A stretch of 64,000 nucleotides of DNA, taken from Hysterangium stoloniferum (lineage: Eukaryota > Basidiomycota > Agaricomycetes > Hysterangiales > Hysterangiaceae). The stretch is from the NCBI GenBank assembly GCA_015178975.1, contig WHVD01000227.1:1-64000 (forward strand). The letters run 5' to 3'. A model generated the notes under the pieces. The model searched no databases and had not been told where the DNA came from. It saw nothing but the letters and a program-made list of their open reading frames with translations. A program made the translations under genes and the position numbers. This document shows positions 1-11,800 of this stretch, piece after piece; the stretch's first letter is position 1, and each line of letters opens with the position of its first letter.

Positions 1-718
1 CTGATTCGGTCAGAGCTCTGGAACCTCCCTTGGTTACTTGACACTCAGGTTCAGACCAAGGGCAGTTCGGTATTTCTGTTTAGCCTCACCACGAAGCCAC
101 TCTTTGACATGTGAACACACCTCCGGTCTTGGTAAAGCTAAGGAATCCATGGAAATGATATGACACCTTATAAAAGCTCATGAAAAAAGGCATAACAAGT
201 ATTAAAAATATCCTTACTGGTTTGGATCGGAACCAACACTTAGTACGGCAGCAGGGTTGACAATAACAATCGCCATCCAGTGATTCTCAAGGTGGACAGG
301 GATAATGATGAAATCGAACTTGAAAATATCACTCTCTTTGGTCCAGTGAGCAATTTCGGATTGCGATTTTTTACCAAGGAATGAGTAGAAGAATGTAGAG
401 AATGTCCACACTTTTAGGTGGCCCAAGTGGGAAACAAGATGCCTTTTCATCCAAACACTTTGATTTCATGCAAGAAAATTCAGCTGGCTGTACACATGGG
501 GAGTTTAGATACTCTTACTCAAGTCCAAAATCCATGAGAATATCATTGAACCAAAACCCTGGCTGAAAGCGTTCCAAATCCTTCTGCCCAAGTCTGATGA
601 CACCTTCCCCATTATGTGACAAGTATGGCAATTTCGTGCTAATAGTCACAATCCTGCTATTGTGTAAACATATAGAGCAAACAAGTGAATTAACAGGGAT
701 AGACATACCATTCTTCAT
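1..718 (-). CDS. Ulp1-like SUMO protease (C48 family), partial at left edge
   Basis: Three exons read in one frame once GT-AG introns at 458-518 and 167-217 are removed. The first exon (to 519) ends with a stretch like the Ulp1 substrate-groove motif (DLERFQPGFWFNDILMDFGL). The second (457-218) carries IIIPVHLENHWMAIVIVNP, where His-Trp is the usual catalytic His context of C48 peptidases. The third (166-38) carries ISMDSL, the usual catalytic Asp. A donor-like site follows at 32-37, so the catalytic Cys exon should lie beyond the window. Ulp1 enzymes cleave SUMO precursors or conjugates. The start at 718 is uncertain because upstream exons may exist. The gene is divergent from the KDZ transposase at 848, about 130 bp away, so it may be carried by the same transposon; it could equally be a host gene beside an insertion. 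The family call is firm; the partnership is inference. Confidence 0.72.
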
Positions 719-847
719 TTAGATCCTGTGATATTGACATTGAGAGTCAGAGGTATGAACAGTGTGCTTACAAACTAAATGTTTCCTTGTATGGAACGCC
801 CAGTTTTTATCACCCACACTCGCCCTTGCCATTAATTTCGACTCTCC

Positions 848-3800
848 ATGTTTTCTTCAGGGGTAAAAAAACAACTGCGCAGATATTTGGAACAAAAAAG
901 AACAGGAAGTGAGGCTGGCTTTACAGATCCATCCCAAGTAAAAATTACTCGCACAATCAATGGCATGCCATATATATCCCACGACATACCCCTCAATTCT
1001 CAAGAGATCCAAGCAAGGCTCCAACTCCCGGAGCAGTTTGGAGATGGAACACATCATAATCATAAACACAACTCACCTGACCTTGGACCCTGGTTTTCTT
1101 CGGCAGCACCTGAGCCAAATAAATTCCATCTTGATGACGACAATGGTGACATAGTTGAAAATGAACCTGAGCCAGTAAGTTTGGTTATAACCTATATGAC
1201 AATTCATAGACATTACCTTGAAATGACAGCCATGTTATACTCATAATATATCTGGCGACACAAGGCCCGACTTTTCCCAGCTTCGGCATAATCTACTTGA
1301 TGCAATGTTAAAACAGGAATGTCTACCAAATGGTGCAATATGCAGTGGAATGGTTGGATGCAGTTTTCCTCCAGAATATATTTTCCAAGACTGTGATGAT
1401 GGCGCATCGAAATGTGGGATGTGTGCAATTGATGGACATAGGCGACTCCCTTGTCATCGACTCACAAAGTGGAATGGAAAAAGCTTTGAAAAACGGTCAT
1501 TAGAATCCATAGGATTAGTATTTGGGATGAATCACAGTGGAGAACGATGCCCTCATGAAAATACAGGCAGCGGATCACAAATACTGACAGTGATGGACAC
1601 AAACGGTCTCCATAATGTCCGAATTGGTTGGTGTCGCTGTGCAGGAGCACCAGAGCTTCATGACCAACTCCTCAATGTATCCCTCATCCCAGCAACTACC
1701 CTTCGTCCAGTGACTGCATTCACATTTCGTGTCATGAAATTATTTCATATGCTTAACCTGGTAGGACGGTTAACTCCATGGGATTTTTGTGGAATGATAC
1801 AACAGCTAACAGATAATGCAGACTCAAGGAATGTGCAGGTGAGCTCTGATTTCGAAGTTGGTGCTGGGATGCAACTTACATTGCTCATTATTATAGGATG
1901 TTTATCGCCAATTCAACCAGATTCAACGCCAATGGAAGGCAGTTCGTGCATGGAAATGTGCTGGAATGACATCACTGAATGCTGAATCTCCTATTATCGG
2001 TATAGGGATGGACTGTGTATCATGCCCTATGCCGGGAATCAATATTCCTAAGAATTGGAGGGAAGACCCAGATGCGGGAGTAGTTTTACATATAGAATCA
2101 ATTCCTGATGACTTACTTGTGTTTCTAACAGTGATTTAAAATATGCAATTTTCCTTGGTGGAGATGGGAACATGCGTTTGCGACGTAATAATAAAGGTGG
2201 CGGGGAGGCTTCAGACCCGTCACTATTTGGTGATGGTGCATTCTATGCAGAAAATGACAAATATAAGGATTTTTGTCAGGTGCGGGGAGGGGCGGATAAT
2301 GATACATCTGTGAGTGCTCAATTTGGTGTGATCAGATGATACATACTTGAGTAAAGCCAAGGATATAACATGCCGAGGATTCCATGCTGGAGATGCAGCC
2401 AGGTCAGGTCAATCCAAGAATAGGCCATGTACTGGTTTAATCTCAATCAGTTGTGCCAGAAGCGGTGCATTTTTCAAAGGTGGTACAGTTGACTTAGCAA
2501 AGGGGGAAAGGTGAGCTCCTAGGTATCGGCAAGTGGGTTGCGAGATTTGATATCACCTAGATTTGTGAACTTCGATTTTGCACTTGTGCAAGTACTTCTC
2601 TGGATTATGCAGATGGGTTTACATCGCATCATCATTTCATATGATATTGCCTGCAATTATCATATTAATTTTATGGAACGAATTGCAGAGAGGTCTTGGC
2701 CACTGATGACACCCACTGAACAATCACTATTTTCAGCATTAATCGTAGTTTGGCTTGTCCCAAAATTCCATCTTGCAGCACATATTGAGGGGTGTGCGGA
2801 CAAATTTTCATTCAATTGGACAAAGAATGTGGGCCGCACTTGCGGAGAGTTGGTGGAAAGTAATTGGGTGGCCTTAGGGATGATGGCAACCTCGATCCGT
2901 GAAATGGGATTTGGTCATCGTCGTGACATAATAAACGATGCCATGTGTGATTGGAACTGGAGAAAAGCAACTGGGGAGAGTGAGTAATGACAATCGGGAT
3001 ATATAATATTAATTGACACACTCCAAAGGTATCCGAGTCTTGAAGGCTTTCCGGATAGGGCAGGCTATGTGTGCAAGAAAATGTGAGACATTGGAGGCTC
3101 TCGAGGAGGCCATGGGCATAGACTTGGTTGAAAAACCACTAAGGAGTCAGTGGAGTCTAATGGCAGTCAGTACAGGCCCCATGTTATTGAATCACCTTCA
3201 CGGATGGCAATCCTGAAAAATCTACAAGAAGAAGAAGCAGGAGAAGGCCAATCATCCATTAGAAACTCAGCACACTTACAGATTCCACATTCAGTTAGGT
3301 TGTCGAGAAGTGTAGGGATAAATATGGGAATAGACATTGAAATGCGCCAGTAAGACAGAAAATTATTAGTCGTCAAAGATGTTGGCCTGATAATATTATC
3401 TATAGACAGATGCTTCATATCAGAAAGATGCACATGGTCACTGATGGACAGAAGGCTGAACTGCTGGAATCCAGACGCAAAATGAGCCGTTCACTGGATA
3501 TGTGGTTTCAGAGCCTCAACGACTTCATGCCAAGTGATGCCATACAAGAACTAAGATGCACAGAAGGTGATCCTGAAAATGCTTTTCTAGGACTCCCATC
3601 AGATTTCCCTTGTGAGTCGCAAAGGAGGTTAGGGCTCGAAGCACTAGCTATTGTCGAACAACAATTGCGAATTGGGCAAGCGCATGATGCATTGAAGAAA
3701 TTGCGTACAGCATTGGGGTTAAAGTCATTTTTAATCCGCCGGAATTACAGCACAGCAGAGGGCAGTGGTAATAGGGTTTATACACGGTCAGAAACTCAGG

Positions 3801-4464
3801 TAGACAGAGCAACAAGCCAAGTCCAGAAGTGGAAGGAGGTCTATCAACGATCGTACAAAGCATTGGAGCATTTACGAGGGAACACACAAATTCCAGAGAC
3901 TAACAGCACATGGTCTCAGCTGAAAGAACTATCTGACTCTGATTGCATTATGCTGTCAGAATGGATGGATGACCATCGGACATGGGGAAAAAGAGGTGAG
4001 ATGGCCGAAGCTAAAGCAGCAAGTGGTGGGAAGGGAAAACGGGAATTGGCTTGGTTTTAGAAGTTGGAGGTCACATTTAATGATGAAAGTAGTCCAAGTG
4101 AGATTCGGGGGGCTGTGGATAGGTGGACAACAGAAGGTGAGAATTGTTGAACCATAAACTGCATTTGTATAACAGACACCTAGTTATTCGTATTGAGTGG
4201 TTGCATGCAAAGGCTAGCCATGCCAGATGGGATGAGGAGGTACGTTTACTCGGTGCTGAAGGAGAATGGATTGGAAAAACATTCAGATACCTGGAAAACA
4301 TTTGGAAAGGACGACAAGGATTAGAAGAATGGAATAACAATGTCACTCGTGGGGCAGCAACCTTTGCTCACCGTCAGATGCTCCTTTTTAGGAATCTGGC
4401 AGAAATTGCAGAGGGGCATTATGAGGAATTGAGAAAAGAGTCTTATCCAGATAATAGTTTCTAA
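848..4464 (+). CDS. KDZ (Kyakuja-Dileera-Zisupton) transposase with CxC2 domain, multi-exon
   Basis: A multi-exon transposase gene. In-phase GT-AG introns are visible at 1175-1229, 1839-1896, 2511-2560 and near 2979-3027; others are less certain. About 1350-2060 encodes a Cys-rich domain (CSGMVGC, CDDGASKCGMC, CRCAGAP, CVSCPMPGINIPKNW) like the CxC2 cluster of fungal KDZ transposases. The RNase H-fold core follows: DLAKGER ends at 2510 and continues across the intron to FVNFDFAL, SYDIACNYHINF lies at about 2635-2670, and CGELVESNWVALG at about 2840-2880; these contain the likely catalytic acidic residues. 3410-4464 encodes the helical C-terminal region (LRIGQAHDALKKLRTALGLKS; IRIEWLHAKASHARWDEEVRLL). 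The ATG at 848 lies just before an acceptor-like TTTCTTCAG, so an upstream exon may exist. Around 2040-2340 and 3080-3150 the frame is not clean, so extra introns or a few breaks are possible. No terminal inverted repeats were found by eye. Confidence 0.85.
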
Positions 4465-4469
4465 TTTGT

Positions 4470-4853
4470 GTTAATTTAATTAGTACCTCGTGCAGACATT
4501 TTTCATTTTTCATTCATACATATGTAGGCATCATGAGCCCAATAGCTCAGACATCGACTGATGCAGGCGATGTTGCCAGAGGGTGCTATGCCATGGTATA
4601 GATCACCTGGAGGCTAGAATTGTCAAATTGGAGCTGTGATTCCATATAAAAAATGGATAGGTGATCTACATCCTTCTTCACTTGGAATTGGGTGGATGAG
4701 GTAGTCCAGTTGTGGAAGAGATCCAAACACTTGAGATGCCCCACTCACCGAAAATAGTGTACAAACTACCAGCTATTATACCATTTACAATAAGCCTATC
4801 AGCGAAACTTGGAAGCAATCCTTGAATCATTCATGTATGAAATGCATAACTGT
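4470..4853. other. Non-coding stretch after the KDZ gene
   Basis: No gene is visible. If the KDZ transposon ends here, its terminus should lie in this stretch, but no inverted repeat matching the sequence left of the transposase gene could be found by eye. Confidence 0.4.
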
Positions 4854-5053
4854 TGTAAGGGAGTGACACTCCCTACACTGCGATTTGGTAATATTTGATC
4901 CCATTGTTCACCATTTCCCATTGTTCCACCCCTTGTTCTCACTCCTATTGTTCTCACTCCATTATTCTCCACTTGTATATATTCTAGTAGTGGTTTCTTC
5001 CCCATCACTCATTCTAGTGTCTGTCTGCACCTGCAGCAGATACTAGTCTTACA
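4854..5053. mobile_element. Solo LTR, short family A (fossil)
   Basis: A 200-bp unit beginning TGTAAGGGAGTG and ending AGTCTTACA, flanked on both sides by CTGT (4850-4853 and 5054-5057). It starts with a near-palindrome (GGGAGTG/CACTCCC) and holds a TATATA motif. A second copy lies at 7844-8039. The two are not ends of one element, because the second sits inside repeat R1, which continues on both sides of it. The size and TG...CA ends suggest a Copia-like LTR, by inference. Confidence 0.65.
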
Positions 5054-5379
5054 CTGTGCTGTTCTGCAAGTAAACAAATAGGGGAACTGGCAAGTTTGCT
5101 TTGTGAAATGCCACAGACTATTTTCCATCATGAAAATGACTCAGATCTCATTCTGGGCATCAGTATCCAATTTCATCATCACTGTAGTGCAACATTCACA
5201 TAGCCACTAAGTTCTGTCATCTCAATTCTCAGACCTGCTGTCTACCATGAACATACTGTCTTGCAGATGGAATCTGTTGGTAGTGTCTGTCTACACTGAT
5301 ATCCAGTTACACTATAAGCTTAAATGCTCCAGATTATACTGTATATGCCTATCTTACAAATCTTAAGATTTCACATTGT

Positions 5380-7080
5380 GGTTCATCCTTTGTAATACTG
5401 ATATTTTGCTCTACTGGTCATCCCATGGGATCTCGATATCTTCCCCTGTGCTATATGCTTAGGTATCCTAAGATTATACTATATACACTACTGTTATGAA
5501 TCTCATGATTTTACTCTGTAGTTCATCCCATGGGATCCTGAGACTTTGCTCTCTTGGTCATCTTATAAGATCTCAATATTTAACTCTGTGGGTCATCCCA
5601 TGGAATCTCAGGGTCTCTCCCTGTGGCTCATACCATAAACTCAATATTTAACAATGTTTTACTGAACCTATATACTGGAATTTCCATCAGTTAATGCACA
5701 AAATCTTAAGATGAGATAGTATATGGTTCACTGATGCATTGACACCAATGTGTGAACACCCCAACAATCTGCATATTGTGTATTGTGTATATACATACAG
5801 ATCTCAGGAATCATTGCTGTGTGAGCACCCTATAATCTGTGTATCAGGGACTGTGTATCCATCCCAGGAATCTCAGAAATGACGTCTGTGTCAGAAACCC
5901 TGTAACATGCATACCATGTTTCCTGTGGCTCCCCTAGGATTCTCAGGACTCACTGCTGTGTGAGCAGTCCTATAATGTGCATATCAGGGAATGTGTATCT
6001 ACCTGAAAGAGCTCATGAATCACCTCTGTGTGAGCCACTTTGCATTATGTATATAAGGTGCTGTGTGAGGACCCTAGGAATCTTAAGAATTAATGCTGTG
6101 TGATCATCCCATAATTATATTTATGTGTTTATCTGAGAATCTCAGGAACCACTGTTTCAAAAGTCCCCTATAATCTGCATATCATGAACTGTGTGTCTCA
6201 CCTATGAATTGCAGGAATCATTCCCTGTGAATATGCCTAGACTCTATGTACTGTGTATCTATCCTAATAATCTCATTAATTACTGCTGTATGAGAACTCC
6301 TATAATCTGGATTCCATGCCTTGTGTGCTTTCTCTAAGAACCTCAGCAATGTGCTCTGTGGGAACATCCCTTTATACTAACCCATTTCCATCAGTTAATG
6401 CACAGAATCTTAAGATGACATGTAGTACATGGCCCATAGGCTGTGTAGGTCAATCTTACAAATCTCAGAATTTTCCTTTGTATTATATTCTTAAGAATCT
6501 CGAGATTATGCTATATGTATGTATCAAGTTTATAAATCTCAAGGTTTCACCCTGTGGATCATCCTCTAGAATCTGAAGATTTTACTCTGGGTGACTGCCC
6601 CTATATACTGGCTCAGTCATCAGTTAATACACAAAATCTCAAGATAATTGTAGTATGTGACCACCACTCTAATTTGCATATCATGTGCTGTGTGTCTTCC
6701 CTAAGGATCTCAAGATCCCCTCAGTGCAGCTCAGTCCCAAAATATGAATATCATGTACTGTATGTCTATCTTAAGAATCTCAATAATCACCACTGTGTGA
6801 TCACATCCATTTCTGCATAATATGTACTATGTATTCACCCTAAGAATCTTGAGAATCACCATGGTGTAGACACCCATATAATCTGTATATCATGTTCTGT
6901 GTATGTACATTAAGAATCTCAAGAATTACCTTTGTGTGAATACCCCTATAATCTGCATATCACATGCTGTGTATCTACCCTAAGAATCTGACACATCACC
7001 TCTGTGTGAGCTCCCTATATACTGACCTATGTCCATCAGTTAATACACAGAATCTTAAGATGACTTATAGTATATGGCCC
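5380..7080. repeat. Degenerate tandem repeat, period roughly 75-80 bp
   Basis: Recurring words include AATCTCAGGAATCAC, CTGTGTGAGCACCC, CTATAATCTGCATATCA and CTGTGTATCTACCCTAAG, spaced by about 75-80 bp. A second motif (TATATACTGACC, CCATCAGTTAATGCACA, ATCTTAAGATGAC) recurs near 5670, 6375, 6600 and 7015. The copies are strongly diverged. Short reading frames here are not convincing as genes. Confidence 0.6.
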
Positions 7081-7085
7081 CTATT

Positions 7086-8282
7086 TCAAATTTTGGATGA
7101 CGTTGTAAGTTTTTCCGCCACTGTTTTTGGAGAATGGCCGAAATGAGAAATATGCAGATACGATCGAAACCAACCTGGAGACATGAAACTGATTCTCCCG
7201 CAAATATCGATTTTCTCCTGCTGTTTCACAAAGGATCCTTGGCGCCGCAGCATTTATGGAACTCTATTGGATATCACGCTTGACGTTTTACAGACCAAGA
7301 TCAATTCATTTGCATGTGCCGACTTTTCTCGCTACATCACTTATACATGCGTGATAAATGAATTTGATACATTATTTTATGATGGCACATTGCTGGCAGA
7401 AAACATTGATCGAATTAATACCATTGTTTCCATCGGGGTTAAAATGCTGCAGTGAGTCCACAGTTACACCATCGCGGACCTGTCGTCTCAAAATTATTCG
7501 GCTATCAGAGTACTAATTCAGCGCCCGAAATCAGACCCTTCAGTGTTTGATGGTGCCTCGAAGCTAATAAGGGGCTCATCGTCGTTAATTTCACAATCTC
7601 TAGAACCCGAAATTGCGTGTACGGCAGTACGAGAGGATAACCCAATCCCTATCCTCCACGGCTTCCTGGCCCTTTCTGAGAGGGTTGTCTATATGCCCGA
7701 AGAGAAGACATTGGCGATGTACTTGAATCTTGTGATGGATGATGTGCATTCACTCCTATGTCTGCTTGCGACTCCATTTTTAGGTGTCTCACCAAGTTCC
7801 AACACAAACTACTTATCCCGCTCGAAGAAGTACGGACGGGCGTTGTAAGGGAGTGACACTCCCTACACTGTGATTTGGTAATATTTGATCCCATTGTTCC
7901 ACTTCCCTTGTTCTCACTCCTATTGTTCTCATTCCCATTGTTCTCCACTTGTATATATTTGTACATGTGGATTATAATACAGTATTGGTTTTATTCCCCA
8001 TCACTCATTCTAGTGTCTGCAGTAGATACTAGTCTTACACCGTGTGACTAGACTGTTCCATACAACTAATGTATTTACTCATTGAAATGATGTTCGACCT
8101 AGCTTGAGATTTTTCGAAGAGTAACACAAAGTGTGATATCTGAAGGATGCTTTCCTCAAAATTTCAAGGGCTCAAACGATGATTCCAGAAAGAGATTGCT
8201 ACTCTGATAAATTGAAATCTTGTCTTCTTGCACCTGTTCTCCAGCAGAACACTGAGATAATCCCCCCATGGGGACTAAACTC
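7086..8282 (+). pseudogene. Repeat R1, left part: coding-like sequence of unknown function
   Basis: Coding-like text (for example VFDGASKLIRGSSSLISQ, then PIPILHGFLALSERVVYMPEEK) is preserved between this copy and an inverted copy at about 55880-56930. The two share sequence from about 7440 to 8280, resuming at about 16089-16425. Both have stops and differ in frame, so both look decayed. The family was not recognised. Exons may be joined by introns that I cannot place. This copy is interrupted by a solo LTR at 7844-8039 and by the nested LTR elements starting at 8283. Confidence 0.5.
7844..8039. mobile_element. Solo LTR, short family A, second copy (fossil)
   Basis: A 196-bp unit with the same TGTAAGGGAGTG start and TCTTACA end as 4854-5053. 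The inverted R1 copy near 56450-56490 lacks it and gives the empty site, which proves insertion. Short flanking words GCGT and CCGT are an imperfect target duplication. Confidence 0.7.
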
Positions 8283-8561
8283 TGTTAGAGTATGATATTA
8301 CAGCTCTTACATAGTCTATGATATTCCCTGTATTTTTATTATATTTGTAGTATTTTTCCCAGCACTGTAGGTGCAGTATTGAGTGAGTTACCTAGTAAGG
8401 TAACTGATGTGTAGGTGCTTAGGTAAGCACCCTGTAGCATACTCCGCTGTGGGTGTGGGAAAGTCTCCTTAGTGTTTACTTTCCTCACACTCACAGGTAT
8501 GTAGTTATTTCACAGTTGAATACACTTAGTGTTTACTTTCCTCACACTCACAGGGTGTTTG

Positions 8562-8839
8562 TGTAAGGTTCGGCTGTAAGTAAGTGTAATCCTTCGGTTT
8601 GAGCTTCTTACGAAGAGGAACGAGCAGAGTAGGAATAGGCTCCAATTTGAAATAACTACTGTAGCTAATGGGTGGTTTCCCTATTTATGCTCACATTCGT
8701 AGACTAAACCCCCTAGCGACAGATAATAGAAATGAAACAGTGTTCTTATCGGAAAATTATCTACCCTCTCTTTACCCCCTGAGACAACGGCAGTAGACCG
8801 CTCCGTGCCAAGTCCGCCACCAGGTCCGCTCCCATTATA
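8562..8839 (-). repeat. 3' LTR of the gypsy element
   Basis: A 278-bp direct repeat of 15782-16059, about 97% identical by eye. It is preceded on its outer side by the duplicated GTTTG. Confidence 0.88.
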
Positions 8840-11800
8840 CCCGCCCTCCCACGCTGCAACGCAGTGTGCCATTAACAGCGGGCTGGTTTAGCTATGCAAG
8901 TCCCTCACCCCCTGCTCCAGCTCATCTAAGTCGTCACTCACGTAACCACCATCAAGGTCCATCTCCTCCTCGTGGCCATGACCAATCTGTTGCGTCAATG
9001 CATGTGGTCCGTCCTTCTTGATCACCTGAGATTGTGCTGACACCCTTACACACCCCTCCTTGGCCTGCAGTGGATGTAAGACTGGCATGCGAGTTTCGAG
9101 GCGGTGCACTGAAGATGATGCCACGAGGTCCATCTCCTCCTGTTGACCGTGACCAATCTGTTGAGTCAATGCATCTGACCCATCCTTCTTCATCACCTGA
9201 TATTGTGCTGATGCCCTTTCACATCCCTCAGTGGCCTGCAGTGGACTTAAGACTGGCATGCCCTTCACAGGCTGAGTTTCAAGGCAGTGCACTGAAGATG
9301 ATGCCACTGGTCTGGAGGTACCCTGCTGCTGCCTCCTTCTCTGGCGACATATAGCACTTGAGGCCTGTGGGGACGGCAGGCTCCCTGGTCCGTCCCGCCG
9401 TGGAGACAACCTGTCAATCAGTGACACAGGTTGTTGTCTCTCCCTCCAGGCACGGGTCCATTCCCTTACACGAGGGTTGACCGTAGATTTGGATTGCGGT
9501 ATGTTATTCCTCTGCTGTGCTTCGAGGAGTTGACACTGCATAGCCTCGAGCTGCTCCATACGCAAATACCATGCCACTTGGACGCCTCGAAGAGCACTAT
9601 CGTGAACGGCAGCCATTGTAGTCGTCAAAAACTCTGTGGAGACCTGCGTTGGATAATCTTGAGCATCCATAGTGGGTGATTCTTTTTCAGCGATTGGGAC
9701 AGCTGAACCAACATAAATAGGAGGCAAGTCTTCAGTGCTTGATATGTAAGACATTCCTTGATGAAAGTTTGAGCTCAAAGACATCTTGGCAACTTCGATG
9801 CGATTCGAGAGCCACCCTTGGCCCCTGGGAAATGATCGAACACTTGTAACACCTAGTGCCTCCAGGTAAGCCTTCAAAGGATGAACATGCTGAACAGCGT
9901 GATATGGCAACCAGGTAGTTTCTCCAGTGTTCCACAAAACTTCAAAGAAGGCCTCGAGGCCCTTGCCTGAATGAGCAAGGATCTTCTCCACTGCCCACTC
10001 ATGCGGCTGACTACCAAAACCAGGAATCTGCCTCAACTGCCTCCCTGGGAACAGACGATCGTCATTCGGAATGTGTATCCAAAGCAACAAGGCATGAAAA
10101 CTTGGGTTAATCCCCTGTTGCTTGAGCTCCCGTGACAGTTCCAACTGGTATGTCGCCCCTGGCTCCAGTACCTGGCTGATCCTAAATGGTCCTATATATT
10201 TTGGCAGCAGTTTACGTGCCGATTTTTTGGTAAACGTAAGTTCTTCGTGGATAGATAAACTAAATCATTGACGTTAAATACAGCAGACCTCTGGTGTCGA
10301 TTTGCCTGCCACGTCTGCTTAACCCTAGCAGTCAGTATCTCATCATGAGCATTCATGATTGCCAGCTTCATCCGTTCTGCAAATTCAAGCACACCTGGGT
10401 ACTTCGTATTGTTGTCCCAGAGCAGTGGCCGTGGCAGCCGACCATAAAGTGAATCTCGAAGTGGAATTCGTTTAGAAGATCCAGCCACCATGTCTGCCTT
10501 GGAGACAGGTTCTTCTGCGTGAGTATATATTCTATCCCTTTATGGTCAGTATATATTCGGAATTTTACCCCCAACAGTTGTGATCGGAATCATTTCAATG
10601 ATTCCACAATAGCCAACAACTCCTGTTCATGGACAGGGTAGTTCTGTTGTGCCAAATTGAACTTTCCTGACCAGAATGACACTAATGCGGCAGTGCAGAG
10701 ATCTTCACCTTGGCTGAGAATGCCACTTGCACCTGTCAAACAAGCGTCTGTCACCAAATTAATGGTTTGATGACCTCGTGAGTAGTCCAATGCAATTTTA
10801 TAACTGTCACGATGGGCCTGAACAATACACTTGATGTCTTCAAAGGCACGCTGCTCTGTTGCACCCCAATGCCACTGCCTGTTTACTCCTGTCTGCGCTG
10901 CTAAAATAGCCATTGGAATTCGAACCCCCTCACAGTTGTTAGCGAGATATCCCACTGCCCCCAAAAATCCCACCAGCAGTTGCTTATTCGTCAGAATCTT
11001 CCAGTTGCCCACTGTATCGACTTTATGTGGGTCCATTTTTATACCTTTATCGTTAATGACATGCCCTAAAACTGGTAACTCCGAAGCAAACAAGTGCATC
11101 TTATTGACAGTGAGGTATAATTTTTCCCAACGGAGCACAGTAAACACAGTGTGTAGATGCTTGACATGATCACTGATAGTGTCAGAGTATACGACAATAT
11201 CATCCAAGTATACATCCATGAAGACGTCAATGTACGGTACAAAAATGTGGTTTATCAATGTCTGGTAGGTCGACAGACCATTGCAATCGCCTATTTGTAA
11301 CGTCAGGCTTTCCATAGTGCCATCAGGAGAGGTGAACAATGTCTGGTGGGCATGCTCAGGAACCACTTGAATCTGCTCGTAGGCATCCTTCCCATCTATC
11401 AAACTCCGATACTTATGATGCACAACATTCCGTAGAATAGCTTCGATATCTGGCAAGGGGGTCGCCAGCTTATATATGTTAGCATTCTGCTCACGCTTAT
11501 CCACTATGGTGCGTATTCACAAAGTACCGTCAGCCTTTGGAGGTTTAGGAATAATGAGCATAGGACATGTGTTCGTTCCCGTGGCTACTCTCCACCTCCC
11601 ATGCTTGATATACGCATTTTTGTTTTCATGCCATAGATCCCTCATTGCTTCGGGGCATTTGGATGTCTCCATGAGTAAGCTTTGGTGTCATCAATTATTG
11701 GAATGGTATGATTAACAGCCCTTAATGGAGGCAGTGCCATTGAAGCAGTGTCTGGGTCAAGGTCAGCCGCTTCAGCATGTAAGTCTGCCCTTAACCTTTC

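Noticed and set aside
4854-8039. One LTR retrotransposon bounded by the two short LTRs
   Set aside because: The right LTR lies inside R1, which continues on both sides, so the two are separate solo insertions.
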